DNA of 64,000 nt from JABWBD01 sp040768665 (GTDB lineage: Bacteria > Planctomycetota > Planctomycetia > Pirellulales > Thermoguttaceae): the NCBI GenBank assembly GCA_040768665.1, contig JAXGMN010000011.1, positions 1 to 64,000 of the forward strand, given 5' to 3'. Below, piece by piece: positions 15,151 to 26,700 of this stretch. The notes under the pieces are model-generated. The model saw nothing but the letters and a program-made list of their open reading frames with translations, ran no database searches and was not told the origin of the DNA. Positions within the stretch are counted from its first letter, which is position 1, and each line of letters opens with the position of its first letter. The translations under genes and the position numbers were made by a program.

Positions 15151-18033
15151 TCAGTTTCTTGCCTGGAGTGCTTTCAGAGGAATGATTGCCAGTTCGGCGC
15201 TGTTATTGTTCCACAGTTCCCGGCCCTTGCCGACCCGCCCCACGTTGCCGCCGTTGTTCGAATAGCCGACATAGAGTTTGCCGTCGTGTTCGATCGCATA
15301 CGGGTAGGCGAGCGAGGCGTTTGGGTGAGATTCGCCGGGGCCGCCGGGAAACTCGGCATGGCGGATGACAAACACTTTGGAGAAAGTCGCTTCCCCCGGC
15401 TTGCTCACGGCGATGGTCAACGGCGCCCGCCGTTTGCCGGTGTCGGCTGCCGTGGTTGCGATCAGGTAACGCTGGCCGGTGCTGAGCGTGCCCGCGCATG
15501 GCTTCGAGGTCGCCATGCATAGATCGGTCTCGACCATCGGCGTCCAGGTTCGTCCGTAATCCCTGCTCAGGGCCGCCAGCGCCTGGGCCTTCGCTCCGTA
15601 TCGGGAGATACTCCATACGCGTGCGCCATCGGCGATGACGGTCGATTCACCCCACATCGCGCCGAGGGAGCCGTCGCGGGGGATCACGACCAGATCCCAC
15701 TTCGTCAAATCGTCGCCGTGGCTGATGGCGACGGCGGCGGGGTTTCCATCGCCGACGCGAATACCGGGCAGAATCCAATTGCCGTCCCCCATTTTCACCG
15801 GTTCGGTCATCGGCCAGAAGCCATTTTCGACAACGGTCCCCTGGGATTTCCATTGGCCCGTTGAGTCGTCCAGCGTGTACGCGCGGGTGTGGACGTTTTG
15901 CATCGTGCCCGAGTAAGCCCCGTGAAAGGCCCAGAGGCAACCCTTATGGGACAGGAAGACACCATGGCTGACACCAACGCCGGGCTCTTCTCCGCCATCG
16001 ATCGTTCGAACACGGCTCCACGTGGTTCCGCCATCCTCGCTGACGCAGAAACGAGCCTCTTCGGTATCGGTATTCTCGCCGCCCCGGTTGTGGCCGAAGG
16101 AGGCGTAGAGCTTTCCCTTGTGCCAGGCGAGCGCAACGCCGTGCAGAAAACGATAGCCGTCACTGTTGAATTCGTAAGGTTTGACCACGTGGAATTCAAC
16201 GCCGTCGAGCACAGGTAGGTCGGCAGCCTTCGGGACGTCTTTGGACCGGCCCCAGAGCGAAATCGTCTCGGGGAGCTGAGGCAATCGCGCGCCGACATAG
16301 ACGGCGCGGTGGCGGTTGTCGTCGAAGGCGAAGTGCAGCCACTTCTTATCGGCGCTGACGAAACCATCCGGGTAGTTGAGCCGGCCCCGCGGGCCGTCGC
16401 ACGACTCTGGCACAAGTACGCGCTGGTACGGCCAAGTCTGCATTCCGTCGAAACTGACCCACAGCGCCAGGGGGCTCCGGTGCCTGGGGTTGGGGTTGTG
16501 GAGAAGGGCGACGTTGTCGCCGCCGAGCGGGTAGAGCGTGGCCTTGGAGCCGGGATTGGGGATGGCGGTTTTGCGGGCGAACGGCGGCCAGTTGCGACCT
16601 CTGTCGGCCGATTCCGCGTAGTAGAGGACGCCTCCCAGGCCGTCGGCGCGAATGATCATGGCGATCCGGCCGTCGGTCAGTTCCACGATGTTGTTCTCCG
16701 CCCAGCCACGGTAGTCGTCGTTGCTGGAAAGGCGAATATCGCCATGCTCGGTCCAGGTCTTGCCGCCGTCGCTGCTCATCAGGACGCCGTTGCGGGGATT
16801 GAGTGGCCCGGGGCCGCCGAGGTAGTGCTGGAACGGCAGCACGATCCGCCCCTCGCGGGTGACAATGTGGTTGCGGATGAAGGTTCGCTCATACAGTCGC
16901 CCGGGGGCCGGCGCCGGCTCGGACCACGTTCGACAGCAGTCGGCGCTGACTGCCATCCACTCCTTCCAACCGCCGAAGCGGCCGTCGTGCGTGGCGAAGA
17001 AGAGCGTGCACTTTCCTTCGTAAACCATCAGTTCGGAGGGGACCATCGCGGCGGTATTGCCTTCGCGCGGGAAACCGAAGTCGAGCGGCTGCATGGGCGC
17101 CCAGCTTCTCCCTTCGTCGTGACTGCGGGTGAGATAGACCTGGTTGCGGGGGTCCGGCTCCTTGTCGCCGCCACCGAGCATGACCATCACCCATGAACCG
17201 TCGGGCATACGGCGGAGCGTCGTATCGCACGCGAGCTTGTCCGGGCTACGGCCGTCGAAAACGACCGACGTACGATCCTGCCGGGCGTGCTCGTCGATTT
17301 GCTGCTGCCAGGATGGATCCGGGGCAATGCTTGTAGGGCCGGTCAGCGCGGGAATCTCGTGCGTCTTGGCTACCGACTTGTAGAACGCGGCGATTTCTTC
17401 AGGACCGAGGGGGCGATTGAAGAGCCGCACCTCGTCCAGTGCGCCGAAAAAGTTCTGCCGGATGTGGCCGTTGTCGTCGACGCCGCCGAACGTCAGGGGC
17501 GATTGGGTATTCGGAATCGGCTGGGCCAGGGCGATACGACCGGCTCGTTCTCCGTTTACCCAGAGTTCGGCTTCGCCCGGCCGTACCACGGCACCGAGAA
17601 GATGCCAATGCCCGGGTTTGGGAAGTGCGGCCGCGTCGGTGGTGATCCACTTGCCCTGCCAGAGATAGAGCCGGAAGCGATCGTCTTTGTCGATCATCAT
17701 GCCCCACTGGCGCTCGCCGAGCGAATAGCGGTTCTTTGCGGCAATCATCTGCTGAGCGCGGTTCAAGCCGCAGGGATTGACCCACACGAGGAGCGTGAAT
17801 CCCGCATCGCCCTCGGTCAGCTCGGCCGAATCTTTCACCCCGAGGACGGTGTTGCCATCGAAAGCCAGGCTCTTGCCTTGGATGCCTTCGGCTGTGGCGG
17901 GTTCTGCTCCGCGGAGAGTGAGCTGATCTAAGACCGGCGAATCGAGCGGCCAGTGGTGGATCGCATCGAGCGCCGCTGCGTTGGCGGAAACCACGGCAGC
18001 GACAGCGAGGATCGATAGGAGTGTTGTGGGCAT
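15151..18033 (-). CDS. Secreted LamG-sialidase (BNR/Asp-box) protein
   Basis: The start at 18033 is chosen because it gives a proper signal peptide (MPTTLLSILAVAAVVSANAA). The frame opens 46 codons earlier with arginine-rich sequence that does not look exported. Of 960 residues, about 25-215 form a LamG/concanavalin-like domain (HHWPLDSPVLDQL to DEVRLFNRPLGPEEIAAFY). The rest is two sialidase-type propeller regions with Asp boxes at about residues 308 (SHDEGRSW), 418 (SSDGGKTW), 663 (SEDGGTTW) and 824 (SRDYGRTW). It probably binds and hydrolyses glycans outside the cell. Whether it acts on sialic acid or another sugar cannot be told from sequence, since BNR proteins cover many specificities. 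Confidence 0.83.
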   Translation of the reverse strand: MPTTLLSILAVAAVVSANAAALDAIHHWPLDSPVLDQLTLRGAEPATAEGIQGKSLAFDGNTVLGVKDSAELTEGDAGFTLLVWVNPCGLNRAQQMIAAKNRYSLGERQWGMMIDKDDRFRLYLWQGKWITTDAAALPKPGHWHLLGAVVRPGEAELWVNGERAGRIALAQPIPNTQSPLTFGGVDDNGHIRQNFFGALDEVRLFNRPLGPEEIAAFYKSVAKTHEIPALTGPTSIAPDPSWQQQIDEHARQDRTSVVFDGRSPDKLACDTTLRRMPDGSWVMVMLGGGDKEPDPRNQVYLTRSHDEGRSWAPMQPLDFGFPREGNTAAMVPSELMVYEGKCTLFFATHDGRFGGWKEWMAVSADCCRTWSEPAPAPGRLYERTFIRNHIVTREGRIVLPFQHYLGGPGPLNPRNGVLMSSDGGKTWTEHGDIRLSSNDDYRGWAENNIVELTDGRIAMIIRADGLGGVLYYAESADRGRNWPPFARKTAIPNPGSKATLYPLGGDNVALLHNPNPRHRSPLALWVSFDGMQTWPYQRVLVPESCDGPRGRLNYPDGFVSADKKWLHFAFDDNRHRAVYVGARLPQLPETISLWGRSKDVPKAADLPVLDGVEFHVVKPYEFNSDGYRFLHGVALAWHKGKLYASFGHNRGGENTDTEEARFCVSEDGGTTWSRVRTIDGGEEPGVGVSHGVFLSHKGCLWAFHGAYSGTMQNVHTRAYTLDDSTGQWKSQGTVVENGFWPMTEPVKMGDGNWILPGIRVGDGNPAAVAISHGDDLTKWDLVVIPRDGSLGAMWGESTVIADGARVWSISRYGAKAQALAALSRDYGRTWTPMVETDLCMATSKPCAGTLSTGQRYLIATTAADTGKRRAPLTIAVSKPGEATFSKVFVIRHAEFPGGPGESHPNASLAYPYAIEHDGKLYVGYSNNGGNVGRVGKGRELWNNNSAELAIIPLKALQARN

Positions 18034-18452
18034 AGGAAGAAACGCTCGTTGGCCGGGTGCTTCTTGTGCTCTTGCGCCGCGGACGCGCGAGCAGCGACGG
18101 CCGCGACTGCTTGCAGTATAAAGATCGGCAACGCGGTGTGCAAAACGGCGCGGTCGGAAGGAGGCAGGCATAAGATGCGGGCGTGCGTCGCTTTTCGGGG
18201 CTTCGGTTGCTGTTTTCCATTGTCATCCGTGCTCTCTTGTCTTGCAGTTGTTCTCATAGCACGGATGGCAAGGCCGGGGCACGGATGGTTAATATTCCAC
18301 CTTCCGGTGGGAGGACGAGAATTTGGGCAGCACGGAATTGATGACCGGGTAGCCGATCTCGTAGAATCAACTCGATGCGCGGGCGTGTTGACCGATCGGG
18401 GAGTATTCCTGACGACCCCGTGCGAATGTCCAATTGGAGAAAGTGACTTTCC
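18034..18452. other. Divergent intergenic region
   Basis: This stretch separates the leftward sialidase gene from the rightward cyclophilin gene and must hold both promoters. I do not see a convincing sigma-70 pair, repeat or RNA gene in it. A GGAGAAAG ribosome binding site for the cyclophilin lies near its right end. Confidence 0.5.
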
Positions 18453-19058
18453 ATGATCAGCCATGCACGGTTTCTGGCCGTTGTTCTGTCGTTGACCGCA
18501 GTGGGGATAGTGGGCTGCGCCGGTAACAGTGGGGAAACGACGGATTCCCTCGCGCCGGTTGGCAGCGCGCCGCCGACTGCCGGTTCCCCGGACGAATCGG
18601 GCGCGTCGGATACAGCGAGCAATGCCACGAAGGTGGCCACCATCGTGACCAACAAGGGAACCATCAAGCTCGAGTTGTATGCCGGCAAGGTGCCGAAGAC
18701 GGTAGCCAATTTCGAGAAACTGGCGGGCGAGGGTTTTTATGACGGCCTGAAATTTCACCGAGTGATCCCCGATTTCATGATCCAGGGCGGTTGCCCGGAG
18801 GGGACGGGCGCGGGAGGGCCGGGCTACAAGTTCGAGGACGAGTTTCACCCGAGCCTCAAGCACGATTCCCCCGGCATCCTCTCGATGGCCAACTCCGGAC
18901 CGAACACCAACGGTTCGCAATTCTTTATCACCCACGTCCCGACGCCCTGGCTCGACAACAAGCACTCCGTATTCGGCAAGGTGATCGAAGGCATGGACGT
19001 GGTCAACTCCATCCAGCAAGGCGACGTGATGGAGAAAGTGAGCGTCGCGGACGAGTAA
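18453..19058 (+). CDS. Lipoprotein peptidyl-prolyl cis-trans isomerase, cyclophilin type
   Basis: The 201-residue protein has a lipoprotein signal with lipobox VGIVGC near residue 22. A Ser/Gly/Pro/Asp-rich linker of about 35 residues leads into a complete short cyclophilin domain: KGTIKLELYAGKVPKTVANF, FHRVIPDFMIQGG with the catalytic arginine, GPGYKFEDEF, SMANSGPNTNGSQFFIT and the conserved tryptophan in TPWLDNKHSVFG. It would be anchored to a membrane and help fold exported proteins. GGAGAAAG precedes the ATG at good spacing. It lies 73 bases ahead of the sulfatase on the same strand. Confidence 0.93.
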   Translation: MISHARFLAVVLSLTAVGIVGCAGNSGETTDSLAPVGSAPPTAGSPDESGASDTASNATKVATIVTNKGTIKLELYAGKVPKTVANFEKLAGEGFYDGLKFHRVIPDFMIQGGCPEGTGAGGPGYKFEDEFHPSLKHDSPGILSMANSGPNTNGSQFFITHVPTPWLDNKHSVFGKVIEGMDVVNSIQQGDVMEKVSVADE

Positions 19059-19131
19059 ACCTCGTCATCGCCATCTTGAAGACAGGTTTTTCACAATGGC
19101 CCTTGACCAAAACCTGCGAGGAACAAAGAAG

Positions 19132-20631
19132 ATGAGCGTAAGAAGCGGCTGGTCGCGGCGCCGGTGGACCGCAGGCATGGCTATCGTCTTTGTCGCCGGG
19201 CTACTCGGGGCTTTCGGCACCGCTCGGGGCGAATCGAGGCCCAACCTGCTGCTGATCATCACCGACCAGCAGTCCGGCGACGCCATGAGTTGCCACATGG
19301 GCAGCCGGTACATCCACACGCCGGCCATGGACAGCCTGGCAGCCGAAGGAATGCTTTTCACGCGGGCGTATTCCTCCAACCCTCTGTGCATGCCTCTGCG
19401 GAATTCGCTGTTTACCGGCCGCTATTCGCATGAAACCGGCGTAACCATGAACGCAGGGCCCAAAGGTGGGCTGGATCCGAACGAGTTCGTGATGATGGGA
19501 ACCTATTTCCGCAGTGCAGGCTACGAGACGGCCTACAGCGGCAAGTGGCACCTGTGCTTTCCTGAGAAGGACCCTGCCGCTCACGGCTTCAAAATCCTCG
19601 ACAGCAAGACGCGGCTCAAGCCGGCGGAGATCGACAACTACGACGCACGGGTATCCCACGCGGCGGTAGACTTTCTGCGCGAAAAGCACGAGAGGCCGTT
19701 TCTGCTGGTGGTGAGTCTCTTGAACCCGCATAACATCTGCGAGTGGGCGAGGCGCGCGGCTGGACGGGAGCAGACGCTGAACTGCGGCGAGATCGGCGAG
19801 CCGGCTTCCGGCGAAGAGCTTCCGCCCCCGCCGGCAAACCTCGCGCCGCCGAAGAACGAGCCCGACGGCATGACCCTCCTGCGGCAAGGATATCATGCGT
19901 CGAAGACCTTTCCGGTGGGCAACTTCACGGCCGAGGATTGGCGGAAGCAGCGGTGGGGCTATTACCGGATGATCGAGAAAGTCGACGGCGAGATCGGCAA
20001 GGTCTTGGACGCACTTCGCGGCACGGGCGCACACCGAAACACGGCGGTGATCTTCACCAGCGATCACGGCGACTGCACGGGAGCCCATCGTTTCAACCAG
20101 AAGACCGTGTTCTACGAGGAATCGGTCCGCGTGCCGCTGATCGTTCGCTGGCCGGGCAAGACGCGGCCCGGCACGTCGGACGAGCTGGTCAACACCGGGG
20201 TCGATATCCTGCCGACCATGTTGGCGTGTGCGGAGATCAAGCCGCCGGCGAAGCTGCCGGGCTGCAACCTATTGCCACTGGCGTTTGGCGAGCGGGACGG
20301 TCCCTGGCGCGAATACGTCGTATCGCAGAACCACATGTATCAGGCCGGAGAGGTCGACGGATTCAAGCCGGAAATGGAAGGCCGCATGGTCCGTAGCGAG
20401 CGGTACAAGTACTGCCTCTACAGCCGCGGCATGCGGCGCGAATCGCTCGTCGACCTGGTCAACGATCCCGGCGAGACGAACGACCTGGCCGCCGATCCCG
20501 CGTATCGCGACGTCCTCGTCGCACACCGGGAGATGCTTGCAGAGTTTGGCCGCGAGCATAACGACCCGCTGGTGGCAGAACTGCTCGCCGACGACGTCAA
20601 GCCGATGCCGTTCCGTTCGGGCCGGCCCTGA
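19132..20631 (+). CDS. Exported type I sulfatase
   Basis: The ATG at 19132 is chosen over one 12 codons earlier because GAGGAACAAAGAAG precedes it and the signal peptide then starts properly (SRRRWTAGMAIVFVAGLLG). In the 499-residue product the formylglycine motif is CMPLRNSLFTG with Cys at about residue 86, matching CxPxR. Metal ligands are visible in LLIITDQQSGD near the N-terminus and in FTSDHGDCTG near residue 305. GKWHLC supplies another active-site lysine and histidine. It hydrolyses sulfate esters, most likely on polysaccharide, and needs a formylglycine-generating enzyme encoded elsewhere. It sits in a glycan degradation block and ends 25 bases from the convergent rhamnosidase gene. 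Confidence 0.94.
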   Translation: MSVRSGWSRRRWTAGMAIVFVAGLLGAFGTARGESRPNLLLIITDQQSGDAMSCHMGSRYIHTPAMDSLAAEGMLFTRAYSSNPLCMPLRNSLFTGRYSHETGVTMNAGPKGGLDPNEFVMMGTYFRSAGYETAYSGKWHLCFPEKDPAAHGFKILDSKTRLKPAEIDNYDARVSHAAVDFLREKHERPFLLVVSLLNPHNICEWARRAAGREQTLNCGEIGEPASGEELPPPPANLAPPKNEPDGMTLLRQGYHASKTFPVGNFTAEDWRKQRWGYYRMIEKVDGEIGKVLDALRGTGAHRNTAVIFTSDHGDCTGAHRFNQKTVFYEESVRVPLIVRWPGKTRPGTSDELVNTGVDILPTMLACAEIKPPAKLPGCNLLPLAFGERDGPWREYVVSQNHMYQAGEVDGFKPEMEGRMVRSERYKYCLYSRGMRRESLVDLVNDPGETNDLAADPAYRDVLVAHREMLAEFGREHNDPLVAELLADDVKPMPFRSGRP

Positions 20632-20656
20632 CCTGTTCTGGACGGTTCAGAGCTCT

Positions 20657-23460
20657 TCATTGCTGTATGCAGTGGTAGGAAAACCGGTAGTTGCCCGACG
20701 AGATCTGGAAGTCAGCGGTTCCACTGCCGATTTGCAGCAGCCGGACGCCGCCGGCTTCCGCAACAGGTCGGCCGTTCTCCCGTACCGCTTCGGCATTTGG
20801 TGTGGGGAGTCGGACAACCGCCGTGGTATTCGGGGGAATCTGAAACTCGAAGACGAGCTCGCTGCTTTCGCGTCGCCAGCGGCTCACAATGACACCGCAC
20901 GGACTTTTGAAGGTGGCCTTCGCCCATTGGAGGCCGGGTACCGGTTGGGGGCGGAGGTAAATCCTGCGAAATCCCGGGGCATCGGCGTCGGGCTGGATTC
21001 CCGCCAGGCCGGAAAAGAACCACTCGCCGATGGAAAGAAACGAGTTGTGGACGCTTGAGTCGCCGGGCAGCCAATGTTCCCAGAGCGTGGTGGCGCCCTG
21101 ATCGACCAGGTTGCCCCAGCCCGGCCAGGTCCGATTGGTGGCCATGCGGTAGACCAGGTCGGAGCGGCCTTCGCGCGTGAGTGCGGCCAGCGTGTAGACT
21201 CCTCCCAGCACGCCGAAGTCGAGATGGCCGCCGCGCCGCTGGGTGATGTCGTCAAGGAGATTCTGCCGGACCCGGGCTCGATGCTCGTCGGGGACGACGT
21301 CCAGCAGAAGTGGCAGGGCAAGATACGTCTGCTGTTGCTCGTCAGCGGTGTAGGTGGCCGCCTGAGGGTCGAAATAGGCTTCGTTGATGCGGCGGCGGAG
21401 CGCGAGGGCCGCGTCGGTGCACGAACGGGCGTCGTCGGTTTTTTTGAGAATGGCGGCGATGCGGGCGGTAGTCGTGAGCTGCAGATGGTAGTGCAGGTTG
21501 TTGAAGACCTGGTTTTGCCGTTCGGTCGTCCAGTGGCCGCTGCACGGGAGCGTATCGTCGGGGCGGCGTGGGGAAGCCCAGTCGCCGAGGAACTGCCAGA
21601 TGCTCATCTTGGGCAGGCCATAGGGTTGAAGGAGCCCGTCGCGGCAGTGCGCCTCGAGGCATCCGAGCCAACGGCGCATGGTCGGATAGCTTTCGGCCAG
21701 GATTCGCTCGTCACCGTAGAACCGGTAGAGATGCCAGGGAAACAGGATGCATGTGCCGGACCATGCCGGGCCGCCGCCGGAATGGATCCGAAACGGGGCG
21801 GTGTAATCGACCATGCCGGTGTCCGGGTCCTGGCCGTCCTGGAAATCGCGAGTCCATTTGCTGTAGAACGCCGCGGAGTCGAAGTTGTAAAGAGCTTGGC
21901 CCAGACTGCCGAGCCCCTCGGCTCCATATCCGAGGCGCTCGCGATGAGGGCAGTCGACCTGGATTCCTCCCAGCGTCAGGCAGCGGTGCGTATGAACAAC
22001 CAGTTCGTGGAGGCGGTTCAGGACCGGATCGGAGCACTCGAAGGTGCTGGTCCGCGAAAGGTCCGTGGAGATCAGTTCGGCCGTGGCGTCCGAACATTTC
22101 GGCGGCTTGGACAGGCCGGTCACTTTGACGAAACGGAACGCCCGCCAGTTGAACTGAGAACGGAACTCCTCGTCCGGGCCGCCGCGGCAGATGTATTGGT
22201 CCGACTGGCGGAAATTTTCGGTGAGCTTCTTGTGATCGCCCGTATGCGAGGCGTAGTAGACCAGATCGATCTCGTCGCCGGGTGAGCCGGCCACCTTGAG
22301 GCGGAGCCGGCCGGTCAGGTTGGTGCCAAAGTCGAGGAGGTACTGCCCGGCTGTGGTTCGTGGACCGCGACGGCGGGCAGGCGGCCGACTACGCGGTTGG
22401 GAGCGATCATCTGGGCGGAGCGACGTAGAGGCGGCAGTTCGAGGATGTCGGCCGGTCGCCACGTGGAGTCGTCGAACGAAGGTAGATTCCAACCGGGCTG
22501 CTCCCGGCGAGCGTCGTACAGTTCCGCGCCAAAGTCGCCGCCGGCGCTTCGCCGTCCGCCGAGCAGTCGAAGCGGCGCCGTGGACGTCTTCCAGGTGCCG
22601 TCGGTTGCCACGCGTGTTTGTGTGCCGTCGCGGTAGCGGACCACGAGTTCCAGAAGCAGCGCGGGGCGGTCCTGCGTCACTCCGCGGATGCCCGGCCAGT
22701 ACCAGTCTTTTCCGAGCGAAACCGCAAGAACGTTGTCGCCCGGACACACGCTCGGCGTGACGTCGTGTGTGACATAGTAGACGCGGCGGCTGTAGTCCGA
22801 TTGCACGGGATCGTATTCGTGATCTCCGACCTTCACCCCGTTGAGTTGGACATGGTGATACCCGAGGCTGCTGACATGGAGCGTGGCGGTCTCGACCGGC
22901 CGGTCCAGGTGAAAATGCTTCCGGAAGAGAGGCAAGATGGTGATGTCTTCCGTGACAGGTTTTGACGGGGATTGCTTTGCATCCTGCTGGGGCGCGGCGA
23001 TCCACTCAGCCGTCCAGTCCGATGCATGGAGCAAGCCCATCGACCAACTCGCCGGCTCGCTCCATGGCGAGGGCCGATCCGCCTCGTCCCAAGCGCGGAC
23101 TTTCCAGTGGCACCTGGCGTACGAGTCGAGGCGGCGGCCTTCATAAACGACGTGGAGGGATTGATCACTTTGGGCTTTGCCGGTGTCCCACAGATCGCCC
23201 TCGTCACGGGCCAATCGCTCCGGCGACGACGCCACAACGAGCCGGTAGGCGGTCTGGTGCTGATCTCGTGCTGCCGGGTCGCTAGAAAGCAGGACCCAGC
23301 TTAGTCGCGGCTGCACGACGTCGATGCCCAGCGGATTCTCCAGGTATTCACACCGCAGCGAGGCGGGTGCGGAAAGCGAGCACTGCCCCGAGGCCGCCGC
23401 GGGCAGCAGCAGGATAGCGACGGTGAACAGACCGGTGATCTGCGTGCTGCTTGCTTCCAT
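20657..23460 (-). pseudogene. Alpha-L-rhamnosidase (GH78), one-base frameshift
   Basis: The first part, from 23460, has a signal peptide (LFTVAILLLPAAASG), the N-terminal beta domains with SWVLLSS and HWKVRAWDEA, and the Bac_rhamnosid_N region (ASDWTAEWIAAP to LGKDWYWPGIRG). The rest, in the next frame, continues GQYLLDFGTNLTGRL, then the (alpha/alpha)6 catalytic domain with QVDCPHRERLGYGAEG (acidic residues of the GH78 active site), and a C-terminal beta domain to 20657. The two frames meet at about 22345, where one C (coding strand) would restore PQPGQYLLDFG. The full product would be about 934 residues. It is either a real pseudogene or an assembly error in a run of C/G. The enzyme would release terminal rhamnose outside the cytoplasm. 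Confidence 0.85.
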
Positions 23461-23764
23461 CAGGGCGTTTCACGCTGCATCGCTTGGGCAGGTCCACAGC
23501 GTGTCATGGTAACGCGGCGCGCCACGCAACGCACCACGCTCGTGTTGCACAGGGAGGCATTGTGTCGCAGGTCGCAGCCCGCCAAGGGCTTAAGGCCAAG
23601 AGATGGCGAGTGACGGCAATGCACCTTTTGAGGGGTGTGTTGCATTGTGCGGCGAGCGTTCGGCGGAAATCCGCCGCACACCGCCCGGGGTGTCCGATGG
23701 CCCGGGGTTGTGCAACAATCAAGACCTGACGAGTTCGCCGACACGACCATGCCTTCGGAGGACG
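23461..23764. other. Divergent intergenic region
   Basis: About 300 bases separate the rhamnosidase and heparinase-like genes. GGAGG ends just before the ATG pair at 23765/23768. In-frame codons upstream of 23765 are open but give no plausible protein start. I see no clear promoter pair or repeat. Confidence 0.5.
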
Positions 23765-26700
23765 ATGATGTCCAAACACATCTCAACGTCGCTTTGCCTG
23801 ATCCTCGGCTTCGCAGCAGTGCTGCCAGAATCCGCACACGCGGCCTCGTCACCTACTGAACTCGCCAAAGAGGCGGCTCTACTCGAGCGATGCTCGATCC
23901 GTGCGGAACAACTCAGGCCGCTTGCGTTGGATACTCCGATTGTCGAAAACGGCCGGCCGCGAGCGATCCTATGCCATGCCGGCGACGCGGCCTGGCGAGA
24001 GGCCGCCCTGATTGTGCAAGACGCCATACGCCAGGCCACCGGTGTCGAGATCCCGCTCAAGACCGACACGGACCTGAGCGCCGAGGAGTTCGCAAGCAAC
24101 CACCTGATCCTGCTCGGCCATCTCGAGAACCATCGGTGGGTGGCCCGGCTTTACCATAACTTCTTCGTGTGCCTCGACCCGGGCTTCACGGGCCGCACCG
24201 GGTATGTCCTCCGCTCGGTATACGACCCTTTCGGCAACGGTCAGAACGCCATTCTCGTCGGCGGCAGTTTTGCCGAGGGGACACGCAAGGCCGCCGAGGC
24301 TTTTGCAGAACTCATTGGCAAGGAAGGATCGGCGGGCAAGCTCTCCGTCGGCCGATTGATCGCGCTGGAGTTCGATCCGCAGGACTGCCAGGCGAAGGTC
24401 CCGGAACCTCTCGATGAAAAGGCGGCCGAAGCGGCCATCGCCGAAGGACGGCGGCTGATGTTCAGCCCCGGGCAGGGACGGTCGGGCATCAGCCGCCTGA
24501 TCTCCGCGGGCGTCGAGTATCACCGCAGCGGCGACGCGGCCCGTGCGAAAGTCTGCCACGAGCTGTTCGCCGCGCTGGAGGAATACTATCGCACGGACCG
24601 CTATATCAACGAAGGCGGCATGGCGCGGTACGATCGCGATTTCCGCGACGCGTTCACCTACCAGGTAGCCGTCGTATGGGATCTCGTCGAGGAAACGGGG
24701 CTTTTCTCCCGGGAAGAGCGTCTGGCGATCACGAACCTGCTCGTGCGGCTCGCCCTGGAATGTACGGTCTATCAGCGGTGGAACACTCCCGAAGCGGTGA
24801 AACGCTGGGAAGCGAACGATGACATCGTACACAATCACCTCACGTTCCCCGCGCTGAGCGTCTACTTCGTCGGCCAATACCTGAAGCGCCACTACCAGGC
24901 AGACTACGTCGACGATTGGCTTGCCGTCGCGCGTGGGATCTTCCATGGCCAGAGCCGGTCCAGCAAGCCGATGGAGGACTCGGCCGGCTACCAGTGGCTC
25001 CCGCTGATCCACACGATGATTTACAGCCTGGCCGAAAACAAACCGGCGTTCTTCGAAGACGGGCATGCGCGCGAGGCGGCCGACTCCGCCCTGATGGCGA
25101 TGGACAACGCCGGCTACCAGCCCGCATACGGAGATCATCCGGGGCTTACCGGCTCCTCGTGCCTCGCGCCGGTCCTTCAGGTCGCCGGTTGGTATTACCG
25201 CTCGCCCGGCTTCGTCTGGGGCGCGGATCTCGCCGGCCGCGGAACCGAATACTACCTGGGACAGCCCTACTTGAGTTCCGTCAAGCCGGAACCGCCGAAG
25301 GACCACCTGGGACTTCGCATCTCTCGCCTGCCGCGGCAATGCTATGAGTTCGTCTCTCGGAACAAGACCAAGGGCGACGGGCCGAACCTGCCGCCCGAAG
25401 ACGTTTTCGACAAGCTGACCCTCCGCGGCGGCTGGCGGAACGCCGACGAGTATCTCTTCCTCGACGGCCACGGTCGCGGCAACCATATGCATTTCGACAC
25501 CCAGGCAATCATCAGCTATGCCGCGGGCGGCCGGCCGCTGTTGGTCGACGGCGAGTATATCAAAAGCCAGCCCAAGTACCACAACAGCCTGGTCGTCATC
25601 CGCGACGGCCAGGCCGCTCCGGTGCCGGCCGTAGCCGGCTTGGCGCGGGCCGACGATCTGGGCGCCTCGGCCTGGTCACGCACCTGGGTCAAGGACTACA
25701 ACGGGGCGGACTGGACCCGATGCCTGCTATGGCGGCGCGGGGGTTACCTGCTCGTCCGCGATGAAGTGCGGGCAAACACGCCGGGCCACTATACCCTTCG
25801 CTGCTGCTGGCGGCCCTGGGGCAAGGCCGAACTTCGCGACGGTATTCTGGAAGTCGAGCACACACCGATGCGACTGCTCCTGGCCAACGCCGACGGCGCC
25901 CCGGCGACGCTGGAGACGATGAAGACCGTCGAAAGCCTGCCGGTCGGCCGCCTGTCGCAGCAGGTGAGCGTCGAGTTGGCAAAAGGCCGGACTTACCGGT
26001 TCCTGAACGTGATCCGGTCGCAGCCGCTCGAAGAGACCGGCACCCTGGCCGTCCGCCAGGTCGGTGAGGATGTGGTTGCCATCCAGCGTCCGAAAGGCTG
26101 CGATGTTGCGGCCTTCGACCCCGGCGACGGCACACTGCCGGGTGTGAGTTCCGATGCCGAAGTCGTTGTGCTCGGGACCGACCGCCTGATCGTCATCGGA
26201 GGCAAGAGCCTTGCCGCGGGCGAGCGAATCGTGGAAGCCTCAGTGCCGATTTCCTTCGAGATCGATTACAAAGCCGGGACCGGTATGCTCGTCGCGGCCG
26301 CGCCGGCCGAAATCAAGCTTCGGCTCCCAGGACAAGGCCCGATCCGGTGTGGACTATTATCGGCAACCTCTGATCCATCGGGTGTGGCATTCCTTTCCGT
26401 ACCGGCAGGTTCGCACGCTCTGCAATTCGCCTCCTCCTCGGCTCCTGCTGCTTTGGCCGCCGCACGCGAGCAGTTGGCCGCCCGGCCCGCGGTTGCCTCT
26501 CGTCTCGACGGCGGTCGCATCGATCGAGCACGATTGACTCCCGCGTGGAACCACGCGGGCATCCCGGCGCCATCCGAGAAGAAAGCAATCCAGTCGGTTC
26601 GCTGCTCGATCGAACCGAGGGCGACGTACCCGCTCGAACGGCTTACCGACGGCGGCCATACTAGTTCGACCGTTTCCACCATGTGGCCAACGGGCGCGGC

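Noticed and set aside
23969..25582. A 537-codon minus-strand frame, and similar ones at 30446-32140, 21074-22285 and 37879-39360
   Set aside because: All are antisense to genes with recognisable domains and have no motifs of their own.
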